Shown here in pieces: positions 11,079 to 21,768 of a DNA stretch of 64,000 nucleotides. The notes beneath the pieces are model-generated. The model saw only the letters and a list, made by a program, of their open reading frames with translations. It was not told the DNA's origin and did no database searches. The position numbers and the translations under genes are program-made. The DNA comes from Porphyra umbilicalis (lineage: Eukaryota > Rhodophyta > Bangiophyceae > Bangiales > Bangiaceae), in NCBI GenBank assembly GCA_002049455.2, contig KV919082.1, positions 1 to 64,000 on the forward strand. Reading direction: 5' to 3'. Each line of letters begins with the position of its first letter. Position 1 is the first letter of the stretch.

Positions 11079-12653
11079 TCATTCCTCCTCGGACGTGCCC
11101 GACGCCGAATCCGAATCCGACAATGACTCGGTCGCGCCGACCAGCACCGCTGCCACCGCCGCGTACCCCCGGTCGGCCGCCTCGTGAAGCGGCATGCGGC
11201 CCGCCTCGCCGACCGCGTCGACCGCCGCACCGGCGGTGAGCAGCACCCTTGCCGTGTCCACCACATTCGCCCGTGCCGCCATGTGCAGCGCCGTATTGCC
11301 GTTGCCGTCGGTGGCGTCGACCGCCGCCCCGGCGGTGAGCAGCTCGCGAACGGCGTCGTCGCCGTGTTTCGCCGCTGACGCCAAGTGCAGCGGCGTCATG
11401 CCCAATCGCCTGCGAGCGTCAACGTCCGCACCGGCGTCGGTGAGCCGCCATATGGAAGAGACGGAGGCGGCCTCGGCGGCAATGTGCAGCGGGGTGGCGC
11501 GCCTGTTGTTGCGGACCTCTAAGTCCAAGTGGGCGCCTGCATGGAGGAGCGTCGCCACGGCGCGACCGCCCACCCGCGCCGCCACATGCAGTGGCGTGTC
11601 GCCGCGGAGGTCGGTGGCGTGAAGGTTCCCGCCCGCGGCGAGCAACGCGTCTAGCCTCGGCACAGGCTGCTTGGCCGCGTAGTGCATGGGCGTGCGGCCG
11701 CAGTTGTCGACGGCGTTGACGCGCGCGCCCGCCTTGAGGAGCACTGTCAACACCCTGCATGTCGCAACCGCCTCGATGGCGCGGTGCAGCGGCGTACGGA
11801 GGCGGCTGTCGACAACGTCGAGGCGTGCCCCGGCTGCAAGGAGGGCGGCCACCATTGGTTCGCGGCCGCACTTGACAGCCTCGTGCAGGGGTGTCTCACC
11901 CGCCTCGTCGCGCGCGTCAACAAGCGCGCCATTGCGGAGGAGGAGCTTGACCGACTCTACGTGAGAAGAAGACACTGCTTGATGCAGTGGGGTTCTCCCC
12001 CCCGCGTCAGCTGCAGCCACGTCGGCACCAACCTTTAGCAACATGGCCACGATGGAGCAGTGTCCGCCTAAAGCGGCCTCGATGAGCGGCGTCCTGCCGT
12101 GCAAGCCGGCGACGCCCACCGTCGCGCCGGCATGGAGCAGGGCGCGCACCACGTCGTCGTGACCGCCGGCGGCTGCACGGCAGAGCGGAGTGCCACGGTC
12201 GTCGAAGACGCCATTCACGGGCGCCCCTGCTCGCAGCAGGCGGTCCACCATGAGGTGACACCCCACCCGCGCTGCCTCGTGGATCGGCCACGGGGCGGCC
12301 GCGTTCGCGCCCGCGTCGAGGAGGGCCCCCACCGCCTCGTGCTGTCCCTCCGCGGCAGCCAACGTCAGCGGCGACCCGTCGCAAAAGGATGGCGTGTCGA
12401 CGCCCGCGCCGCCGTCGAGCAGCACCCGGATCGTGGCCACGTGGCCGCCGCGGGCGGCTTCGCACAGCGGCGTCGTGTCCCACGCCGCCCGCCCTTCGGC
12501 GTCGGCGCCGGCCTGCAGGAGAACGTCGACCACGGTGTGGTGGCCGGCCGCGGCGGCAACGCACAGGGGCGTGTGGCCGGCCTTGCAGCGGTGGACCAGA
12601 CTCGTGGCAATGGCCGCCGGTGGCGGCGGCGAAGTCCGCGGGGACAACTCCAT
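11079..12653 (-). CDS. Ankyrin-repeat protein with about 15 repeats
   Basis: A 524-residue protein made almost entirely of ankyrin repeats. From about residue 25 onward there are roughly 15 consecutive 30-34-residue units with the TPLH-AA-GH-LL-AGA core (for example GGRTPLHQAV, EAGETPLHEAV, LRGDTPLHVAARVGG and RLGMTPLHLASAA). The chain ends in a short acidic, serine-rich tail (SDSDSASGTSEEE). There is no catalytic domain, signal peptide or membrane segment, so it is most likely an intracellular protein-binding scaffold. The frame is open further upstream, but the ATG at 12653 is preferred because the repeats begin shortly after it and the sequence before it is basic low-complexity. Unlike several neighbours, this gene reads in a single frame. 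The partner is unknown. Confidence 0.88.
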   Translation of the reverse strand: MELSPRTSPPPPAAIATSLVHRCKAGHTPLCVAAAAGHHTVVDVLLQAGADAEGRAAWDTTPLCEAARGGHVATIRVLLDGGAGVDTPSFCDGSPLTLAAAEGQHEAVGALLDAGANAAAPWPIHEAARVGCHLMVDRLLRAGAPVNGVFDDRGTPLCRAAAGGHDDVVRALLHAGATVGVAGLHGRTPLIEAALGGHCSIVAMLLKVGADVAAADAGGRTPLHQAVSSSHVESVKLLLRNGALVDARDEAGETPLHEAVKCGREPMVAALLAAGARLDVVDSRLRTPLHRAIEAVATCRVLTVLLKAGARVNAVDNCGRTPMHYAAKQPVPRLDALLAAGGNLHATDLRGDTPLHVAARVGGRAVATLLHAGAHLDLEVRNNRRATPLHIAAEAASVSSIWRLTDAGADVDARRRLGMTPLHLASAAKHGDDAVRELLTAGAAVDATDGNGNTALHMAARANVVDTARVLLTAGAAVDAVGEAGRMPLHEAADRGYAAVAAVLVGATESLSDSDSASGTSEEE

Positions 12654-13508
12654 GGCGTTGGGGTGCGGGGCACGGCCGGACGAGCGGGGAAGGCCGGCAC
12701 CCTTCCGCGGCGGGCCGACCGTGGCCGGCCTGCGGGGAGGGTGTCGACGCGGCCCGCGCACTCGCCAGTAGCGCCTTGGGTGGCGGCGGCGGCGGCGGCG
12801 ATCGCCGCGTCTGGCAAGGGAGTCTCTACCATGTGTGAGGGGGGCGCGCGCCGCCCCCAGTGGGCGAGGCGACCCTTTTATGTCTGCGGCGCTCGCGCAA
12901 AAGCGTCCAATGCGGATGTGACCATTTTTTTTGGACAGGGGCGAGGCCGGCCTTGGCGTGTTGTTGGCGCCACACTCTGGCACAGGCGCCAGGCCGAGCC
13001 GACGTGTGAAAAAAAAAAGGGTCAAGCGGCGGTCCAATGCGCTCAACGGGCCATCGACGCGCTGCCACCGTTGTGGAGGGGGTGTGCCGGTGGCGGCGTC
13101 GAGTCGGTTCGAACCTGACGAGAACGTTCTTGGCGATGAGGCCGCCCTCCAAATGCTTGCGTTCTGAATTTCGGCTGACGGAATAGAACAAGTTTGGGAC
13201 GTGATCTGATTGGTCCTCGTTGGGTGTTGCTCAGCTCATTGGCCGAGGCAATTGACTCACTACAGCGGCTAAAGAAAACAGTAATACTACAGTACATAGC
13301 CACCAAGCTTGTGTCTGTGTACATGGACTTGTCCCAAAGGACCACGACTTGGCAGCCCAAGTGTGCCACGTCGTGGAGTTGTTGCGCTGGAAGACGCTGA
13401 TGACCCGCGCCGGCTCTCCGCAGCCACCGCGGCCGTCGTCACCCCCGCACCCGTTTTCCGCTTGCGGAAGCGTGCCCCCCCCCCCCTCCGCCCCCCCTCC
13501 CCCAGACA
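12654..13508. promoter_or_regulatory. Divergent intergenic region between ankyrin gene (-) and Dus gene (+)
   Basis: From about 13100 to 13400 the sequence is less GC-rich than its surroundings. Two ATTGG (inverted CCAAT) boxes lie at 13209-13213 and 13238-13242, 29 bp apart, a typical spacing for paired CCAAT boxes. The ankyrin gene reads left and the Dus gene right, so this is the likely shared promoter region. From about 13480 the sequence becomes C-rich and may already belong to the Dus leader or N-terminus. Confidence 0.45.
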
Positions 13509-15157
13509 ATGCGCTGCACTGCCACCGTCACTGGCGGTCACCGCCTCCCCCACGCCACCTGCCACCTCCCCATCCCCCCTCCCCCCCTCCGCCAACCACG
13601 CCCCCCCCCCCCCCGCCTTCCTCCCCCCCCCCCCGCCCTCGCCGTCGCCGCGCGGTGCTTGTGGCGCGCCGGCGGCGCGCGGCGCCCCCCCCCCCAATGG
13701 GCACCGCCGTTTCCCCCCCCCCGGCGGGGCCAAGCCCACCTCTGCCTCCACGGCGGTTTCCCCCCCCCCCCCCCCCCCCGCCGCCGCCCGTGCGGTGCCC
13801 CGCACCGACGTGGCGTCGGTGCGCTACGCGGTCGCGCCCATGATGGACGTGACGGACCGGCACTTTCGGACGCTCGCGCGCCTCATCTCCCGCCGTGCCG
13901 TCTTGTACACAGAGATGGTGGTCGACAAGACGCTCATCCACAACCCGCGGTTGCGGGAGCGGACGCTCGCGCTGCCGCCCGTGCCGCGCCTGCGGCCGGC
14001 GGGGGGGGGGGGGGGGTACGCGCGTCGACGCCCGAGGGGGGGGTCGACCCCGTGGCGGGCGCGGCGGCCGTGGATGCCCGCGCCGCGCGGGCGGCGGGCG
14101 CGCCCGGCGCGTCGCCGGGCGGCGGCGGCGGTGGCGGCGGCGGGTCGCCCGGCGGCGCCCCCCCCCCCCAGACGCAGCACCCCGTCGTGTTGCAGCTCGG
14201 CGGGAGTGACCCCGAGGAGCTCGCCGCCGCCGTGTCCCTCGCGCTGCCCTATGGCTACACGGAGATCAACCTCAACTGTGGGTGCCCGTCGCCGACGGTC
14301 GCTGGCAAAGGCGCCTTTGGCGCGGCGCTCATGAAGACGCCCGCCCTCGTCGCGCGCGCGACGCGGCGCATGGCGGAAGCCGCCGACTACACCCTCCCCA
14401 TCACCGTCAAGTGCCGCCTCGGCGTCGACACGGACGACTCGTACGAGTCGCTCCGCGCCTTTGTCGACACGGTCGCCGCCGGCGGGGGCGTGCGCCACTT
14501 TTCCATCCACGCGCGGGCGGCGATTCTCGGCGGCCTCTCCCCCGCCCAAAACCGCTCCATCCCGCCCCTCCGCTACGGCCACGTGTACCGGCTGGCGGCG
14601 GAGCGCCCCGACTTGGTCGTCACCCTCAACGGGGGGGTCAAGGGCCTCGCCGCCGCCGCCACGCACATGGACGCGGGCGCCGCGGGCGTCATGGTCGGCC
14701 GCGAGGTGATGGACCGCCCGTGGCACGCGCTCGTCGGCGTCGACGCGGGGGTGTATGGGGAGGGGGCCACGCCCCCCGCGTCGCGGCGGGAAATCCTCGC
14801 CGCGTATGTGGGGTACGCCGAGGCCGAGGTGGCGGGGGGGGCCCCCATCCGCGCGCTCGTCAAGCCGCTGCTCGGCCTCTTTGCGGGGGAGGCCAATGGC
14901 AAGCGGTGGCGCCGCGCGCTGGACACGGGGCTGCTCCAAAAGCTGGGCGTCCGCGCGCTGCTCGAGTCGGGCACCGCCGTGCTGTCGGACGCGGTGCTCG
15001 ACCGGCGGACGGCCGCCGTGCCGCCGCCCGTGCGGATGGTCAGTGGTGGGGGGGGGGGGGGGGGGGGGCGGGCGAGCATGCGAAAACGGCGGCCAGCACG
15101 GTGCCGCAAGAGGCGGCGCCTGCGATGCAGGAGGCCCCCGTGGCGCAGGAGGCGTAG
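13509..15157 (+). CDS. tRNA-dihydrouridine synthase, DusA type
   Basis: FMN-dependent reductase that converts uridine to dihydrouridine in the tRNA D-loop. The DusA signature set is in order: APMMDVTDRHFR, YTEMVVDKTLIHN, PVVLQLGGSDPEEL, INLNCGCPSP (catalytic Cys in GCPS), ITVKCRLGVD, FSIHARAAILGGLSP, LVVTLNGGVK and GVMVGREVMDRPW. Together these favour DusA over DusB, DusC or eukaryotic Dus1-4. The N-terminal ~100 residues are Pro-rich and could carry organelle targeting. A Gly/Ala-rich insert of about 60 residues separates the second and third motifs. The frame changes at C runs before 13800, at the G run near 14000 and at the G run 15047-15067. The frame after the last run ends cleanly with an Ala/Glu/Gln-rich tail at 15157. 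The start is uncertain: ATGs at 13349 and 13509 are both possible. Confidence 0.85.
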
Positions 15158-17053
15158 GCAACTCTACTGGTGGCCATCTCGAACTTTTCACTGCTACCAC
15201 CGTCGCGATCGTCTGGGACAGGGCCGCCAGCGCGGACGCTGCTTGGTCGTGTCTCGGGTGCGCCCCGTGCGGGGCCGGACGTCCATGGTGCGACAGACGC
15301 TACTGCACGCATGTGGCGATTGCATGTCCACGTGCGACCAGACCGACGCACCCGGCCCGACAGGCCACCGGGCAAACAGCCAAACAAGGAACAGGGAAGG
15401 GGTTTGCCCGCTGCCGAGCCGACGCCTACGCACGGCGTATCCGCTGTCTGGCCGTCTTCACCAAGTGCCATGTAAAGCAGGCGCGGAGCGCAACAAACAG
15501 CCTCGGAGCGTGCCACCCCAAAAGGTCAGGCGAGCGAGCGCCTCGGAGAAAAAGCCACACAGACAGTGAGCAACAGCAAAACAGATGCCATGCAGGTGCG
15601 GCACTGCCGTGCCAACACAGAGCCTCTGTCCGGCCAGACTCACCAGACCCCCCCCCTCGCCACTCCCCCGCCACCGTCGCGTGCGGCTGTGCCGTCAGCC
15701 TCCCGGGCGGTGCGTCCCCCACGCGCCCCGCCGCCGTGCGCCGCCCTCCCCCCGACGCGCACGCCCGCTGCCGCGGCGCCCAATGTCGGTGCGCGGGCGC
15801 ATGGAGCGCCGGTCGTCGAGACGCTCCCCGCCCCGACCGGCTTGGTGCGCCTCTCGGGGGGGGTGGTCGACGCGCCGAGAGACCCCCGACGCGCGCCCGT
15901 CACGGTGGCGACCCGAGGTCCTGTAGTTGCTTTCAACGACGAGCAAAAAACAGGAAAGCGAGCCCGCGCGGCCGCCGACGCAGCCGCCAGCCGCCCGCCG
16001 CCCGCAGGCAGGCGGCGCAGACGTGGGGTGCCACCCGCCCGCCCGCGCGCGCGCGCGGACCCCTCGGTCGACCGGCGGGTCGTGGCGGGCGCACCCGCCG
16101 CCCAGACGGCCGTCGGCCGCCGCCGCGCCGCCGTCGCCGCCGCGCTGCCCCCGCCCCCACCCAACCCCCCGCACCGCACCGCACCGCACCGCCATCGTCG
16201 CGGGCAGGCGCGCGTGGGGGAGGCGCACCCACGCCGCCGCCGACGCCGGCTCGCCGCCACGGCAAGGCCACAAAGCGCGGTCGTGCCACCGCCACGGGGG
16301 CGGCCACCGGCGCGCAACGGCGGCGCCGGGGGTGGGCGGCGGCGCGGCGGCGAGAGCCCGACGCGGCCCGCCGCTCCCACGTACGGCGGCAGCGGCGCGG
16401 CGGCGACGCCACGGTCGCGCCGCGCCGGCCGACCGCGCTGCTGGGGCGCCCTGCCTCGGTAACATGCGGCGCTGGCGACGGCCGCAGCCGCCCTACCCGC
16501 CGCGCGCGTCGCCCGCCGCCGCGAGCGAGGTCCCCGCCGGTCGGCCGCCTCACCGCCAGGGGGGTCGCACCCGCGCGGCCGCCGCGTCGGCCAGCGGCGC
16601 CGTCACGCCCCACCCGCCAAGCGCCGTTGCGGCGGGGATGGGCGGTGGCCCGCCATCAATGGCGGGCGCGGGGGGGGGGCGGGGCGGGGAGGAGGAGGGT
16701 GTACCACGGCGCGACGGGAGCAGGGGGGGCGAGAGCGCGTCTCCCGTGCGACGCCGCGCCGCAGACGGGGGGAGCGCGCCGCGGGCGCCGCGGCGGGAGG
16801 AGGTGGGCAAGCGGAGGGAACACACCAGAGGTTTGGCCACCCCGTGGGCGACAGCCAACAGTCAAGCACAGGCGGTCCTCAAAGATGTGTGAGTCGTCAA
16901 AGATTTTCACATCGCTGCCTCTGACCACCGCTGACCACGGGGTACCCGTCCGAAATGACCCATACAACCTCGGCAGGACAAAAAAAGGGACCATGGCACA
17001 AAAAAAACTGCGGCCGCCCCGCCTCGGCAGCCGCTTTCCCCGCGGCTGCTCGC
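15158..17053. other. Intergenic sequence between convergent genes, no gene recognised
   Basis: The 1.9 kb between the Dus gene and the asparaginase gene is GC-rich, with a somewhat more balanced part at 15160-15660 and strongly low-complexity sequence at 15950-16800. Open frames run through it on both strands, some as extensions of the Dus frames past a G run, but none shows a domain or a plausible start and stop. A short less GC-rich stretch (16860-17010) precedes the asparaginase stop and may be its 3' region. Confidence 0.5.
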
Positions 17054-18975
17054 TCAGAGCTCCCCCGCAATCGGCAACGACGCTGGCACGTCTGGGTACG
17101 CGAGGCACAGCATCAGCTTGACGACCGCCGCCTCGGGCGTCATGCGCGTCGTGTGCGCGCCGACCTCGAGCGCAATCGACCCCGAGCGGTACAGTTCGGG
17201 CGCGAGGGGCCCCCTCACACACTGGGAGGTGAGGTACACCTCGAGGCCGGCCGCCCGCTGGGCACGGAGCCACGGCAGCCAGCCGCTGCCCCGCTGGTCC
17301 GGCATGTTGCCGACGCCCAGCGCTTCTAGGACAATACCCGCCACGCCGCGGGCGACCAAGTCCCCGTACGTCGTGCGGGGGTCCGCGCCGGGCACGATGG
17401 GGACGCGGAGGACTTTGGGGATGAGCTTGAAGCGGGGGCGATAAACCTGCACAAAAGGGTGGGACCGGGAGGGGGGAGGGGATGGTCGACGGCGTAACAG
17501 AGGGGGGAACACCAGGGAGGACACAGCGTGGCAGGCACCGCTCTCGTCAGTCGTAAAGATCCGTGCGGAGGGCCCCGGCAAGCCGACCCGTCTGCAACCA
17601 CACCGCGCCACCCCCACCGCGCCCGCGTCTGCCCTCTGCCCCACCGACGTACGCCCGGGTCCTTGAACAGGGCTGCCTCGTTCCACTCCACGTCCACCCC
17701 CAGCACCGCCAGCGGCGGGTGGCTCGGGCTGTCAAACGCCCGGTACGCCGTCGTCGACACCTTTTGGGAGCGGTTCCCCCGCAGGAGGAGCCCCCCAAAA
17801 CAGAGCGCCACCTCCTCCAACCGCCCCGCCGTCGCGCACGTGACCGCGTCGACCAAATTTTGGCGCGCGTCCGTGCGCGTCCGCGACAGCGGCCGCTGAC
17901 TGCCCGTCAAGATGATGGGCTTGCGGAAGCCGGCGAGGCACAAGCTCAGCGCGGCGGCGGTAAAGGCCATCGTGTCCGTGCCGTGGACGACCACAAACGC
18001 GTCATAGTCGGCGCGCGACCGGTCGAGCAACCGCGCGAGGAGCACCCACTGCTTGGGGCCGAGGCGGCAGCTGTCGGTGTTGAGGGCGACGCGCACGTCA
18101 ATGTTGGCAATCGTGGAAATTTCGGGCGCGTGCGCGGTCAGCTGCGCGAGGAGGTGGCCGGGCGCGAGCAGCGGCGCGTAGGCGCCGCCCGTGCCTTTGC
18201 GCAGGGGGCGGTCGTCGGCGTGGCCGTCGACGGCCTCGTAGCTGGCCTCCTCGTCCATCCCAAGCGTGCCGCCCGTGTGCACGAGGAGCACCCGCGGGAG
18301 CGGGGAAGGGGCGTACACCGCCGCCGCTGGCTGCTCCGCGGGGGGGGGGGGGGCGGCCGCCGCCGCCCCCGCCGCCGCCGTGGACGCTGCCGCCGCCGCC
18401 GCCGCCACCCCATTGGCCGCGTCGACGCCGGGGGCCACCCGGGGGGGCGCGCCCGCCGCGAGCACCGCAGACAGGGAGACGGGCTCGGCGGCGGGACTGC
18501 GCCGTCGGGGCCGCCGCTTGGGTGCCGCCCCCGCCGCGTCGGCCGCGCCCGTGGCGTCCCCAGCGGCCCCCGCCGCGTCGGTCGCGCCCGTGGCGTGCCC
18601 ATTGGCCCCCGCCGCGTCGGTCGCGGCCGTGGCGTCCCCAGCGGCCCCCGCCGCCGCCGCGCCAGTGGCCGCCCCGCCGGCCGCCGCGTCGGCCGCTGCG
18701 TCGCGGACGTTGCGGTGGCTCGCCGCCGCCGCCGATTTGGCCGTCGGCGCCCGCCGCTTGCGGCGGGCGGACGTCCCCGACGCCCCCGCCGCGCCGGCCG
18801 CCGCTGCCATGCGCACGGCGGCCGCCGGGGTGGCCGCCGCGGGCCGCCGTCCCGGCCCGCCGCCCGCGGGGGGGCGCCCGCCTGCCGGCGGGGCGGCGCG
18901 CGGGCGCGCCCAGTGGCAGCCGCGGCGGCGGCGGCCGGCCGGCAGCGGGGCGGCGACCACAAAGGCCGACGCCAT
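17054..18975 (-). CDS. L-asparaginase, type I-like, with long low-complexity N-terminus
   Basis: Hydrolyses asparagine to aspartate and ammonia. Exon 1 (18975-17653) and exon 2 (17446-17054) flank a 206-nt phase-0 intron with GTACGT donor and CAG acceptor; the product is 571 residues. The two catalytic threonine motifs are present: VHTGGTLGM near the start of the domain and VVVHGTDTMAFTA about 120 residues later. NTDSCRLGPKQW, LTGSQRPL and ALGVGNMP (in exon 2) also fit the cytosolic AnsA-like group. The domain begins only after about 215 residues of Ala-, Arg- and Pro-rich sequence. This starts with a possible organelle-targeting peptide (MASAFVVAAPLPAGRRRRG) and contains three 13-residue repeats. 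The start at 18975 is the first ATG that gives this targeting-like sequence. Location in plastid, mitochondrion or cytosol is not settled. Confidence 0.92.
18536..18652 (-). repeat. 39-bp minisatellite, three units, inside the asparaginase N-terminus
   Basis: Three 39-bp tandem units encode three 13-residue repeats of the type AAGDAT..(T/A)DAAG. The unit is a whole number of codons, so copy-number change would keep the frame. The units differ at only a few bases. Confidence 0.85.
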
Positions 18976-19824
18976 GGCGCGGACCGCCGCTCGGCAAGTG
19001 GTGCAAGGGAGAGACGCAGGAGGAAAAGAAAAAAAAAAAGCAAGCGGCGGGGAGGGGGGCGCAGGCGATTGAGGAGTGGAGAGGGTGCACCCGTGACACG
19101 AGCGGCGGGGCGCCGGCGCCGCGCTGGCCCGCCACACGCTGCGGCACAGGCAGCCGCCCGTACCGAGCCGACGAGCGGGGATGTCTCGGGCGGGGTCGAG
19201 GGACAGACCGTGTGGAAAGAGAAAGCTGTCGGCAGCCATTGCGGCAAAAAAAAAATGTTGCTCTAGTGGCGATCGATCGACGTCAGGTCACCCAAAATCG
19301 AAAGGGGATTGCAAAAAACGCCACAATGACGCGTCGTGGTTGGTCAGTCGAAAACAGTGATTCAAAAATTGCGAGGGTGTCAAAAGAAAGGTACCGCCCA
19401 TCGGCGCCGAACGCTCGCCAGCCGCGCACGCACACGCCAGAGTGCCGGCACCTCGCGCGGAAGGACATGGACAGGAACGTGTGCGCCCTGTCCTGGTCCG
19501 AGAAAACCCGGGTGCACATGCCCGCTAGCGTGCGAGGTGACAGGAAGCCAGAATGGTGGCGCGCAACCAACGCAGCACCTTTGACGACTGATGTCAACAA
19601 CACGTTTGCAAAGGACGGCAAGGAAAGTACAACAGGAGAGCAGTATAATATAGTCAACAAAGTACACGCAACCGTGGCCGTAGAGGTCACTTGCAGAGTG
19701 ACCAGCGCCATCAAGAAAAGGAAACACAGGCACAAGAGACACAGTAAAGCAAAAGCAGCGACATGCAATAAATCAAATAGAGCCACCACAATGGCAGCGG
19801 TCATGCTGGGGCCCACCTGCCCCC
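18976..19824. other. Promoter side of asparaginase gene and 3' side of the next gene
   Basis: The part next to 18975 contains an A-rich tract (19027-19039) and would be the asparaginase 5' region. From about 19250 to 19800 the sequence is less GC-rich, with A-rich words on the plus strand (T-rich on the minus strand). This fits the 3' untranslated region of the minus-strand gene that ends at 19825. No gene is recognised. Confidence 0.45.
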
Positions 19825-21768
19825 TTAGGCCATGGACGAGTTGATCAACACGACCGGCGCCCGTGGCATCATTGGTGCCGGCTTCTCTGGAGGCGGCGGC
19901 ACGTCCCCGCCGATCGAAGGCCCGCCGCTCACCGACGAGCTGGTCCGGGATGGCGTGCCCGCCGAGGTAGAGGACACGGCGGCGCCGCCCGTCGGCGCCG
20001 CGGGCGTCGCCGCACCGCCAGTCGTGGATGCTGGCGCCCCCGCCTTGGGCGCCGTTGCGACCTTGGCCGCCTTGGCCGGGTCAGCAGCCTTGTTGCTCGT
20101 CAGCTCCACGGTGCTCGTCTTGGACTGCTCGAGGCGCTCCCGCCACTCGGGGGCAACGGCCATCGCAACGCCAATCGAGCGCGCGCGTTCCGACTCGTCC
20201 TCCGACACGAGCCGGTTCTCAAAGTTCTTGAGGATCCGATAGTGCACGCGTTCGGCTTCACGCACCCACGTGCCGTACGTAAAGTGCTCCGAGGTCCTGA
20301 GGTTGGCCACCTTCCACTTGGCCTCTGCTGCCGTCGACAGCCACCGACCGAGGAGTGCCATGTTGAGGTCATAGTTGTCGCCGCGCCGCACATGGGCAGC
20401 GATGCGGCGCTCCCACAGCGCCTTGTCGCGCTTGCGGAAGTGGACGGCAATCACGGGGGGGATGACCTCCTCAAGCGAAGCCCAGTAAGTATGGATAAAA
20501 GACAGCTCGTCGACAAGCGCGAGGAGGCCGGGCAGCATCTCGCCCGCCGGCTTGCTGCGGCTAAACTGGCTCTGGTAGTCAGTGATCTTTTGGAGGATGA
20601 CCAGGAAGCGCCCGTTGGTCAGCATACGTGACGACTGCCGCACCTTTTGGTGGGTGATCGGCTCACGCGCGGTGATGGGTGGGAAGACCTCGTCCGTCGC
20701 GGCATTGACGGCGGCCAGGCAAAAGACTTGAAAGTCGGCCCACCAGTCGAAGAATGATTCGATGACGTCGTGGGTCAGGAGCGACTTTTTCCGCTGCATG
20801 ATGTCGAGCAGCGCGTACAGGTCCATGAACTCGCGACGCATGGCATTGTTGAGAAAGACGACAACGTCTCGTGCCCAATCGCCGTCGCCATAGGGCGCAA
20901 GAACAATCTTTGGGAGCTCAGCCATGAGCTTCGAGTTGATCTCCCGCTTGCGCACCGTGGCTGTCCGCAGGATGTCATTCTTGGTGCCGCTGACCTTCCC
21001 CTTGCGCCACGGCAAAATGGACGGCTCGTGCTCGTCCCCATCCCACACGTCCTTCCCGCCGCCAAAGGCCGCGTTGCGCAACTTTGAGGGCTCCTCATCA
21101 AACGCAAAGGCATCTGAGCGGGTAACACCGGCAAGGGCGTCGCCAGCGCCGCCGCTGTTGCTGCGCCGTCCACCGCCGCCGCCGCCACCCGAACCACCCC
21201 GCCGCCGCAAGAGGGCACCGAGGTCCCGGTGGCTGCCGCTATCCTTGCCTGCGCCGAGCGCCTCGGGCGTCGACCCCCGCACGCTCACCTCGCTCACCGA
21301 CGAACGGAGGCCGGCGGCGGCAGCAGCGGCCGCCGTCGTCGTTGGCGACACGGCGCCCGGGTGGGAGGCCCGCTGCGTGGGGCCCCCCGATGGCGCCACC
21401 TCGGGGGCGGCCACGGCCGCGGCGGTGGCGGCGCTGCGGCCAAAGCGGCGGAGCGTCCGGGTGCGGCCAAACCGTCGTCCCGTGCCGCTGCTTTGTGGCG
21501 TCGGCGACGCGCCGCCCGCCGAGCCCGACACTGACGATGATGCACGGGCGCGCAGCACGGGTGCGGTGGCGCCGGGGTACGACGGCGACGGCGGCGGCTT
21601 TCGCTTTGACGAAGACTTGGGGGACCCAGGCGACAGGGCGGGGACCGTCGCGCCTTCGCTTGCGGCTGTCGCCGACGCGGAGCGCTGCTCCGTCGACGCG
21701 TCGACGACTGACCGGCGAGAGAGGACGCGGGCGAGGGAGCGCATCTTGGAGGAGCGCTTGCCTTCCAT
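19825..21768 (-). CDS. Conserved-looking helical protein, possibly a degenerate hemerythrin-like bundle
   Basis: A 647-residue protein in one frame. Residues up to about 250 are basic, Ser/Ala/Gly-rich and probably disordered. The middle (about 260-560) is a dense alpha-helical region. Segments NNAMRREFMDLYALLDIM, THDVIESFFDWWADFQVF, EVFPPI and later WASLEEVIPPVIAVHF resemble the two halves of hemerythrin-like four-helix bundles of the kind 'HNAIRRELxDLY ... EExxxFPxI'. However, the first His is Asn and the first Glu pair is missing, so a di-iron site is unlikely to be complete. The C-terminal ~110 residues are Ala/Pro/Ser/Thr-rich. The start at 21768 (MEGKRSSKMRS) is preceded by a C/T tract. 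I do not recognise a named family with certainty. No transmembrane segment or signal peptide is seen. Confidence 0.7.
   Translation of the reverse strand: MEGKRSSKMRSLARVLSRRSVVDASTEQRSASATAASEGATVPALSPGSPKSSSKRKPPPSPSYPGATAPVLRARASSSVSGSAGGASPTPQSSGTGRRFGRTRTLRRFGRSAATAAAVAAPEVAPSGGPTQRASHPGAVSPTTTAAAAAAAGLRSSVSEVSVRGSTPEALGAGKDSGSHRDLGALLRRRGGSGGGGGGGRRSNSGGAGDALAGVTRSDAFAFDEEPSKLRNAAFGGGKDVWDGDEHEPSILPWRKGKVSGTKNDILRTATVRKREINSKLMAELPKIVLAPYGDGDWARDVVVFLNNAMRREFMDLYALLDIMQRKKSLLTHDVIESFFDWWADFQVFCLAAVNAATDEVFPPITAREPITHQKVRQSSRMLTNGRFLVILQKITDYQSQFSRSKPAGEMLPGLLALVDELSFIHTYWASLEEVIPPVIAVHFRKRDKALWERRIAAHVRRGDNYDLNMALLGRWLSTAAEAKWKVANLRTSEHFTYGTWVREAERVHYRILKNFENRLVSEDESERARSIGVAMAVAPEWRERLEQSKTSTVELTSNKAADPAKAAKVATAPKAGAPASTTGGAATPAAPTGGAAVSSTSAGTPSRTSSSVSGGPSIGGDVPPPPEKPAPMMPRAPVVLINSSMA

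Noticed and set aside
13040-13130. tRNA-like T-arm GTCGG-TTCGAAC-CTGAC
   Set aside because: No matching acceptor stem, D-arm or anticodon arm can be placed at the right distances on either strand.
14755-17121. 788-codon open frame running out of the Dus gene
   Set aside because: Only a run-on of an alternative Dus phase across a G homopolymer into intergenic sequence; no domain.
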